From the NCBI GenBank assembly GCA_015489765.1, contig WFZC01000247.1, positions 1 to 39,204 on the forward strand: a stretch of 39,204 nt of DNA, in the 5' to 3' direction. The position numbers were made by a program, and so were the translations under genes. Under the pieces are notes generated by a model. It was given only the letters and a program-made list of their open reading frames with translations, did no database searches and was not told where the DNA came from. Positions 33,305 to 39,204 of the stretch are shown piece after piece. The stretch's first letter is position 1. Each line of letters starts with the position of its first letter. Origin of the DNA: Desulfobulbaceae bacterium (GTDB taxonomy: Bacteria; Desulfobacterota; Desulfobulbia; Desulfobulbales; Desulfobulbaceae).

Positions 33305-35632
33305 ATGCAACAGCCCGCCGATGCTGCCGACCGCACCCTTGGCAAGGACTTTCGATTGCCCAGCATTACAAAAATGTCCGCATTCCTTCTGGTGGGCTGG
33401 ACTCTGCTGCTTGGCCTTCTCCTCTTCTGGAACCTGCGTACCCAAAAGGAAACAGCAATCCTGCTTGCTGAAAACAATGCCCGGGTGTCCTGGGAAAAAG
33501 ATGTACTTTTTCGTTTATGGGCGGCAAAACATGGCGGTGTTTACGTCCCGGTAAGTCAAAGCACCCCGCCCAATCCCTATCTTGATGTGCCCAATCGTGA
33601 TATCACCATCAATGGCCGCCCCTATACCCTGGTCAACCCCGCCTACATGACCAGACAACTCTACGAGATGGCACAAAAAAAACTAGCCATCCAGGGCCAT
33701 ATCACCAGCCTTAAACCCATCCGGCCGCAAAATCAGGCCGACCCATGGGAGCACAAGGCGCTCGTCAGTTTTGAACATGGAAACAAGGAATACAAGGAAG
33801 TTGTCCGTATCAACGGAAAACCGTACATGCGCCTGATGCGTCCGTTTATTACCAAAAAAGCCTGCCTCAGGTGCCATGCCAAACAGGGATACAAGGTCGG
33901 TGATATCCGGGGTGGCATCAGCATATCCGTCCCAATGGCAAATTACCTGGCACAGTACGCGATCAACGCCAAAAGACTCTGGATCGCATTTGCAAGCATC
34001 TGGCTTGCCGGCTGCGTTATCATCACGCTTATGGACCGACTCATTCAAGTCCAGATCAACAGGCTGCAACAGAGTAAACGACATGCGAGCTCTATCCTCA
34101 ACAACCTTGACAGCGCCGGGCTGGCCCTCTATATCGTGGACAACAATTATGTGATTCGGCATGCAAACAGCAGCATGCGAAAATGGTTCGGTCTTTCCAC
34201 CGGTCAAATATGTTACCAGGCCTTACATGGAAAAAAAGAACCATGTAACGACTGTTCCCTGGAACAGGTCGCCGTTCATGGACAAACCGTCCGTTATGAT
34301 CTCCAGTACGGGGAAAAAACATTTAACATCATCGCCACTCCAATAACCCTGCAGGACGGTACGGTTGCCAAGATGGAAATTCGTACCGATATTACGAGAC
34401 AGAAACAATCCGAGGCCGACCTTCTTGCAGCCAAGGAAGAGGCTGAGGCCGCGACAAGGGCCAAATCCTCTTTTCTTGCCAATATGAGCCATGATATCAG
34501 GACCCCGCTCAATGGTATCATCGGTATGCTGCGTCTGACACTGGAAACAGACCTCTCCGAAAAGCAACGACAAAACCTAACCGCGGCAAAGACATCTGCT
34601 GATTTCCTTCTCGGTTTGCTCAACGATGTGCTCGATATTTCAAAAATTGATGCCAACCAGCTCGTACTCGAAGAACATCCCTTTCATTTTGCTGAATTAA
34701 TTCATGATGTCGGCCTGATATTTTCCACTGCAATTAAAGAAAAAAAGATCGATTTTCACCTGTGGGTTGCGGAAAATATTCCCAATGTTGTCATCGGTGA
34801 TTCCCTCAGGATTCGCCAGATTCTCATCAATCTTCTGGGAAATGCCATCAAATTTACCGAACATGGAAGCATCAGTCTGCAGGCGAGGCAGGTTACCGAG
34901 GACAAGGGTACTGTCACAATAGAGGTAAAGGTTGAAGATACCGGTATCGGTATTGCCACCGACAAGCTGGAGACCATCTTTGATTCCTTTTCCCAGGCAG
35001 ACACCTCAACAACCAGGCAATATGGAGGAACAGGCCTTGGTCTTGCCATCTGCAAACGATTGGTCGAAATCATGAACGGAAAGATACAGGTCACCAGTAC
35101 GGAAGGGCTGGGGAGCTGTTTTTCCTTCACTGTTCAACTAAAGACCGGAGCCCCGAACCAGTTACAGAAAGAACCGGAAGCAATCGATCAGGTTCACGAG
35201 TCACAGCGGCCTCTTTCTATTTTGCTGGTCGAAGATAACAGATTAAACCGGGATGTTGCCAGGATGACTCTGGAAAACAACGGCCATCGGGTTCTGACTG
35301 CTGAAAACGGTATTGAAGCCCTGGAGGTTCTTGCCAAAAGCAAGGTGGACATTATTTTTCTTGATATCCAGATGCCGAAAATGGACGGCCTGACCGCAGC
35401 CCGGTATATACGTGATTGCGAGCAGGGTATTCTGCCGAAAGACTTGAACATTCAGGGCCTGCTTCAACAATTACACGACAGGCTGCATGGCTCCAGAACA
35501 CCGATCATCGCCCTGACCGCCCATGCCATGCATGAAGACCGGCAACGTTGTCTTGCCGCAGGCATGGACGAATACCTCACCAAACCGTTTCAACCCGACC
35601 AGGTTGAGGCCGTACTGGCACGATACCAATGA
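33305..35632 (+). CDS. Hybrid histidine kinase with Tll0287-like (DUF3365) CxxCH sensor
   Basis: This is a 775-residue membrane sensor. A helix near residues 20-38 is followed by a periplasmic Tll0287-like domain ending with [11 protein letters not shown] (CxxCH, 187-191), which probably binds c-type heme, and then GGISISVPM and a second helix at about 222-243. A PAS domain with its own CNDC motif follows. The HisKA box has His in [12 protein letters not shown] (H396), and the ATPase motifs include [11 protein letters not shown]. The C-terminal receiver has Asp in [13 protein letters not shown] (D687). I chose ATG 33305, with AAGGAA 8 bases upstream, over ATG 33284. Its stop overlaps the next start as ATGA. 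Confidence 0.92.
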   Translation: MQQPADAADRTLGKDFRLPSITKMSAFLLVGWTLLLGLLLFWNLRTQKETAILLAENNARVSWEKDVLFRLWAAKHGGVYVPVSQSTPPNPYLDVPNRDITINGRPYTLVNPAYMTRQLYEMAQKKLAIQGHITSLKPIRPQNQADPWEHKALVSFEHGNKEYKEVVRINGKPYMRLMRPFITKKACLRCHAKQGYKVGDIRGGISISVPMANYLAQYAINAKRLWIAFASIWLAGCVIITLMDRLIQVQINRLQQSKRHASSILNNLDSAGLALYIVDNNYVIRHANSSMRKWFGLSTGQICYQALHGKKEPCNDCSLEQVAVHGQTVRYDLQYGEKTFNIIATPITLQDGTVAKMEIRTDITRQKQSEADLLAAKEEAEAATRAKSSFLANMSHDIRTPLNGIIGMLRLTLETDLSEKQRQNLTAAKTSADFLLGLLNDVLDISKIDANQLVLEEHPFHFAELIHDVGLIFSTAIKEKKIDFHLWVAENIPNVVIGDSLRIRQILINLLGNAIKFTEHGSISLQARQVTEDKGTVTIEVKVEDTGIGIATDKLETIFDSFSQADTSTTRQYGGTGLGLAICKRLVEIMNGKIQVTSTEGLGSCFSFTVQLKTGAPNQLQKEPEAIDQVHESQRPLSILLVEDNRLNRDVARMTLENNGHRVLTAENGIEALEVLAKSKVDIIFLDIQMPKMDGLTAARYIRDCEQGILPKDLNIQGLLQQLHDRLHGSRTPIIALTAHAMHEDRQRCLAAGMDEYLTKPFQPDQVEAVLARYQ

Positions 35633-37185
35633 CAGATATTTCCTCAACAGGGCAATCAAACCTGAAGCGGTACCTGTTTGCCACCATTCTTCCCATCATT
35701 TTTCTGTCGCTGTCACTGTCCGTGCTGCTCTATGATCAGGTCAAGCTGTATACCTTCACAAAAACGGAAATTGAAGGTGTCCAGATGATAAGATCACTCT
35801 ACCACGCCCTGATGGACCTGCAGAAAATACGGGGATACAGTCAAATATCACAATACGGCCACCATAAAGAGATCAACAGGCAACTTGTTCTTCTCAAAAA
35901 ACGGTTTCTCGACAGGTTTCAACAGAAAACATGGCGTTTGGAGACACAGGCCTTTCATCTCCAGCCCGAGGCCGAACATCTGGCAACAAAGGCCGGGCAA
36001 CTCTTCAAACTCACACCTGCCGAGGCAAAAGAACAGCATTTGTTCCGTCGTTACAGTGAACTTATCACTGAAATTATCCAGTTCATGCAACTGGCGGCCG
36101 ATCATTCCAACCTTATCCTTGATCCCGAGCTTGATACCTATTACCTGATTGATGTCCTGGATGTACAGATCCCCTATCTGGCCGAGTCCATCGGTCGGGT
36201 GCGCGGTATCGGCAGCGGACTGTTGGCAAAACAATCAATTTCCGACCGGGAAAGGGAGCTGCTGCATAATTATCAGGCCGCGATCAAGGCCAGGATAGAG
36301 AGCATCGAGAACGCCCAGAGTGTCATCCTCAAGACCTCCAGTGATCTGAAACATTCACTGCACCTGCTGCCGGAAACACTTGATTCCGTTATCACCCCCC
36401 TTTTCAATGAATGTCTCTTAATCGAGGACAAAAACAGTTGCCCGCAAATGAGTCCGGAGCAGTTCTTTCAACTGGCGACAACCGCCATTGATCTTCTTGC
36501 AACACCTTATCAGACCGGCATAGTGCTGCTGGCCTCCAAACTGAAAACGCGGCAGGCCATGCACCTGTGGCAAGGCGCCTTGATGTTTATCGGCATGACC
36601 ATCGCCATAGCGCTGTTACTCTATTTTAACCGTTCCTTTTACCTCTATGACCAAAAACTGCATAAGGCGATGGAGCAGTTATCATTGACCGACCAACTCA
36701 CCGGACTGTACAACCGCCGACATTTTTATGCCATATTTCCCAGGGAATTACGCAAGAGTATCAGGCACGGCGAACCACTCTATCTCGGCCTGCTGGATGT
36801 GGATAACTTCAAACGCTATAATGACTCATACGGTCATCCGGAGGGTGACCTGGCATTACAAAAAATGGCCATGGCCATGCAGGAGGTCCTGCAGCGGGCC
36901 GGAGATTACTGCTTCCGCATCGGTGGTGAAGAATTCTGTTTTCTGTTCAATGCCAAAGATAACGACAAGGCGCAACAGGCCGCTGATCGGCTTCGAAGCG
37001 CAGTGGAGGAACTGGCCATTCCCCACCAGGGAAATTCTCCCCATGGGGTGTTGACCATTTCCATCGGCTTGATTCAAGTCCCGCCTGATCCGCACTGTAT
37101 CCTGGAACAGGTCATGTCAAAGGTTGATCAGGCCTTGTATATGGCCAAAAAAAGAGGACGAAACCAATGTGTCTTTCTGGACTGA
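35629..37185 (+). CDS. Membrane diguanylate cyclase (GGDEF) with intact I-site
   Basis: This 518-residue enzyme makes cyclic di-GMP from two GTP. Helices at about residues 12-34 and 315-335 flank a mostly helical periplasmic sensor region ([17 protein letters not shown]) like those of some chemoreceptors. The cytoplasmic GGDEF domain at about 350-518 has [13 protein letters not shown] and the active-site GGEEF (about 432-436). RAGD lies five residues before it, the product-inhibition I-site. The start overlaps the kinase stop (ATGA) and the last 19 bases overlap the beta-helix gene. The kinase, cyclase and secreted protein therefore form one translationally coupled operon. Confidence 0.95.
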   Translation: MTDISSTGQSNLKRYLFATILPIIFLSLSLSVLLYDQVKLYTFTKTEIEGVQMIRSLYHALMDLQKIRGYSQISQYGHHKEINRQLVLLKKRFLDRFQQKTWRLETQAFHLQPEAEHLATKAGQLFKLTPAEAKEQHLFRRYSELITEIIQFMQLAADHSNLILDPELDTYYLIDVLDVQIPYLAESIGRVRGIGSGLLAKQSISDRERELLHNYQAAIKARIESIENAQSVILKTSSDLKHSLHLLPETLDSVITPLFNECLLIEDKNSCPQMSPEQFFQLATTAIDLLATPYQTGIVLLASKLKTRQAMHLWQGALMFIGMTIAIALLLYFNRSFYLYDQKLHKAMEQLSLTDQLTGLYNRRHFYAIFPRELRKSIRHGEPLYLGLLDVDNFKRYNDSYGHPEGDLALQKMAMAMQEVLQRAGDYCFRIGGEEFCFLFNAKDNDKAQQAADRLRSAVEELAIPHQGNSPHGVLTISIGLIQVPPDPHCILEQVMSKVDQALYMAKKRGRNQCVFLD

Positions 37186-38480
37186 ATTTCTTTTCGAATA
37201 GGGACACGAAAACAGGTCGGCTAAACACCAGCCTGCTGCTTTTTTTACAGGTACTGCTCCTTGCCATGGTGCTGCGGCCTGCCGCCGTGGTCATGGCTGC
37301 CGTGACGGTCCATACCGTTACCGAACTTGTTGATGCGGTCAATGGTACTGCCCATGGCGGTGACAGGACCATTGTTGTTGCCGACGGCACATATATGCTC
37401 AATGGGGAGTATCTGCGTATTGCCGCAAACGGGGTCACGGTTCGCTCCCAAAGCGGCAACCGGGAACAGGTCGTCCTGGACGGTAATTACCAGACCACGG
37501 AAATCTTTCAGATAGTGGCCTCCAATGTTACCATCAAAGACATGCGACTGCAACGGGCCCTTGATCATCCCATCCATGTGATGGCAACCGCGGGCAGCGA
37601 TGTAACAGGCACAATAATTCGCAATCTCCATATCGTTGATCCAGGCCAGCAGGCCATAAAGATCAATCCCGATTCAGCCAGGAGTCATTTTGTTGATAAC
37701 GGCCGTATTACAAACTGTTTGATCGAACTGACAGACAGCGGCCGGGCCAAGGTTTGGGACCGTAACGGCTCCTGTTATACCGGCGGTGTTGATGCCCACC
37801 AGGCCGACAACTGGATTATTGAAGATAACAGGATCCAGGGGTTCTGGTGCAGCGGCGGCCTGGCCGAGCACGGCATTCATTTCTGGTCGAACTCCACGGA
37901 TACCCTGGTGCAGCGCAACCTGATTATCGACTGTGACCGGGGCATAGGATTTGGTCTTGGCGATAGCGGCCACAGCGGCGGCATCATACGCAACAACATG
38001 ATCTACCACGGGCCCGACCATGGCCATAGTGACGTGGGCATCGGCCTGGAGTCGGCTTCCGGCGCCCAGGTCTACAACAACACTGTTTTTCAGGAACATG
38101 GCTATCCCAACAGTATTGAATATCGCTTCACGGCAAGCAACAACCTGACCATTGTCAACAACCTGTGTAACCGTCGTATCACCTCAAGAAACAACGGCAC
38201 AACAACCCTGCTTTCCCATAATATCACCAATGCCACCGCCGACTGGTTTGTCAATGCAAAAAACGGCGACCTGCACCTGCGCGCGCAAAGGACCGGAGTT
38301 ACCGGCTCCGCCCTCCCCCTTGCCGGACTGACGGATGATTATGACATGCAGACAAGACCGCTCGGCGCCGGTCCGGACATAGGCGCCGATGAATATTCAA
38401 GCACTGTCCCGACCAAACCGCCCGGCTCGACAAATGTTCCATTGAGCTGGCTGTTTCTGCTGACAGGGTCCAGGCCATGA
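37167..38480 (+). CDS. Secreted right-handed beta-helix protein (polysaccharide lyase-like)
   Basis: This 437-residue exported protein has an N-terminal signal at about residues 20-45 (LLLFLQVLLLAMVL, cleavage near VMAA). Repeated beta-helix coils follow: GVTVRSQSGNREQVVLDG, NVTIKDMRLQRA, NWIIEDNRIQGFW, DTLVQRNLIIDC, GGIIRNNMIYHG and GAQVYNNTVFQEHG, with the end motif GPDIGADEY. Such folds occur in pectate, alginate and chondroitin lyases and in carbohydrate epimerases. I cannot name the substrate or catalytic residues. GAGGA precedes the start by 8 bases, inside the cyclase gene. It may act on exopolysaccharide under c-di-GMP-linked control (inference). Confidence 0.85.
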   Translation: MCLSGLNFFSNRDTKTGRLNTSLLLFLQVLLLAMVLRPAAVVMAAVTVHTVTELVDAVNGTAHGGDRTIVVADGTYMLNGEYLRIAANGVTVRSQSGNREQVVLDGNYQTTEIFQIVASNVTIKDMRLQRALDHPIHVMATAGSDVTGTIIRNLHIVDPGQQAIKINPDSARSHFVDNGRITNCLIELTDSGRAKVWDRNGSCYTGGVDAHQADNWIIEDNRIQGFWCSGGLAEHGIHFWSNSTDTLVQRNLIIDCDRGIGFGLGDSGHSGGIIRNNMIYHGPDHGHSDVGIGLESASGAQVYNNTVFQEHGYPNSIEYRFTASNNLTIVNNLCNRRITSRNNGTTTLLSHNITNATADWFVNAKNGDLHLRAQRTGVTGSALPLAGLTDDYDMQTRPLGAGPDIGADEYSSTVPTKPPGSTNVPLSWLFLLTGSRP

Positions 38481-38607
38481 AATATTTCATGAAATATTTT
38501 TTCTTCATTTTTCTTCTTTTGCTTCCGGCACCCTCCAAGGGATGGGCGACGATGCAGGCCCTATCCTGAAATGGAGATACGGCGGCTGTTATGGTAGCAT
38601 GTTGTGA
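38477..38607 (+). pseudogene. Remnant of a secreted-protein gene (frameshifted, truncated)
   Basis: An ATG overlapping the beta-helix stop (ATGA) begins a clear signal peptide, MKYFMKYFFFIFLLLLPAPS, but the frame stops after 30 codons. The sequence continues in another frame as GDDAGPILKWRYGGCYGS and stops at 38607. That second piece resembles the mature start I recall from secreted FG-GAP/VCBS-type beta-propeller proteins. One frameshift plus loss of the rest would explain it. Sequence similar to repeat 33031-33186 begins 9 bases later. Confidence 0.5.
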
Positions 38608-38615
38608 ATCACCCT

Positions 38616-38654
38616 GGAACATACGACAGTTGATCGAAGTTTTACGACGCCATC
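38616..38654. repeat. Partial copy of the right end of the 33031-33186 element
   Basis: The segment aligns with 33145-33186 at about 80 per cent, including the shared GATCGAAGTTTT and a final GCCATC. No left end is seen nearby. The remaining bases to 38711 show nothing I can assign. Confidence 0.45.
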
Positions 38655-38711
38655 TTTCTTTGAGGATTATTCATGGACCGCTGATGGTGATTCTGCTTCC
38701 GTTTTTCATAA

Positions 38712-39204
38712 TCAGGGACGATGCACAAGACATAAAGTCCATTCTAATTCACCAGTTGCCGTAGATGTCATGACGTTGTCACAACCACCATCAATGAGAT
38801 TCATGTTCTTGAAATAAATTGGATTGTTCCGCCAGTCAATGGGCATAGTGACCGGCATACCCGGGACCAAGGACCAGCTGCTGCCGTTCCAATACCATTG
38901 CCAGATAGTTTCACTGCCATTTCCTGTGGGATAAACCGTGCAGCTGTGCTGACTCCTGCTACAGGTACCTATTGGTGAAAATACAATTGAGCCGCTTCTT
39001 CGTATGCGTGTTGCTCCATCATCCTCGGTCGCATCATAACGCAGGTTAGCGGTGGAACAGATTAGTTGGCCGTTGTCACTGACAACCGGCATCAAAATGT
39101 AGCAAAATGATTCTGCCATTTCAAAAAAATGGGGCAATGTCTTGTTGGTCAGATCAATATCCAAGGAACCAAGAAACAATCGATGTGTGGACGTATCCCC
39201 TGAC
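38712..39204 (-). CDS. Unknown protein, C-terminal part only (runs off window)
   Basis: The minus-strand frame is open from the window edge (39204) to a stop at 38712, giving at least 163 residues. A TTG at 39179 could be read as a start, but the frame continues upstream (SGDTSTHRLF), so the gene is probably cut by the window. The visible part has several cysteines (LICST, IGTCS, HSCTVY, GGCDN, TLCLV) and Trp/Tyr-rich strands (IWQWYWNGSSW), suggesting a secreted, disulfide-bonded beta-rich protein. I do not recognise the family. Confidence 0.55.
   Translation of the reverse strand, partial: SGDTSTHRLFLGSLDIDLTNKTLPHFFEMAESFCYILMPVVSDNGQLICSTANLRYDATEDDGATRIRRSGSIVFSPIGTCSRSQHSCTVYPTGNGSETIWQWYWNGSSWSLVPGMPVTMPIDWRNNPIYFKNMNLIDGGCDNVMTSTATGELEWTLCLVHRP

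Overview
The window looks like a chromosomal segment of a free-living, anaerobic, Gram-negative bacterium. A sulfate reducer or relative in Desulfobacterota (Desulfobulbales-like) is the best guess. This rests on a Tat-exported superoxide reductase, a long DRTGG-type phosphotransacetylase paired with acetate kinase, NtrC-type sigma-54 regulation, many hybrid histidine kinases, a heme-type Tll0287-like sensor and moderate GC. It is an inference from gene content; no rRNA or other phylogenetic marker lies in the window. I saw no tRNA, rRNA, CRISPR array or recognisable transposase.

Layout. 1-240: REP/MITE-like repeats. 262-1866 (+): an AspT/SucE-type (AAE) membrane exporter, convergent with a translationally coupled pta-ackA acetate/ATP module (1962-5281, -). 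5282-6691: a repeat-rich stretch around one conserved hypothetical gene with a Cys motif, followed by a DUF4153-like membrane protein (6692-8476, +). 8496-12145 (-): a tandem set of a MocR-type regulator fused to a LysR effector domain, an AraC regulator and a LysE/RhtB exporter. 12265-13053 (+): a small membrane protein and a methyltransferase-like protein. 13125-14597 (-): an orphan NtrC-family response regulator. 14627-14932: a cluster of repeats.

14951-27662 (-) is one long, tightly packed run of genes. In transcription order it holds a dCACHE-PAS hybrid histidine kinase, a membrane-anchored DUF3352-like protein, a small conserved protein, HPr, PTS enzyme I, ThiL, a pyruvate-phosphate-dikinase-like protein without the PEP-binding barrel, a dual-specificity phosphatase fused to a YkgJ-like Cys domain, and a transglutaminase-like protease. 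The PTS parts come without any enzyme II, so a regulatory phosphorelay is more likely than sugar uptake. The last three genes are the best candidate here for an undescribed system.

27842-32577 (-): an RND efflux adaptor and pump followed by a Tat-exported superoxide reductase with a palindromic operator-like site and a clear terminator. No outer-membrane channel gene is present. 33305-38480 (+): an overlapping three-gene operon of a Tll0287-like (CxxCH) hybrid histidine kinase, a diguanylate cyclase with an intact I-site, and a secreted beta-helix protein. This suggests redox- or ligand-controlled c-di-GMP output with an extracellular polysaccharide-related effector. The right end holds a decayed secreted-protein gene (38477-38607), part of a repeat, and a minus-strand gene running off the window edge.
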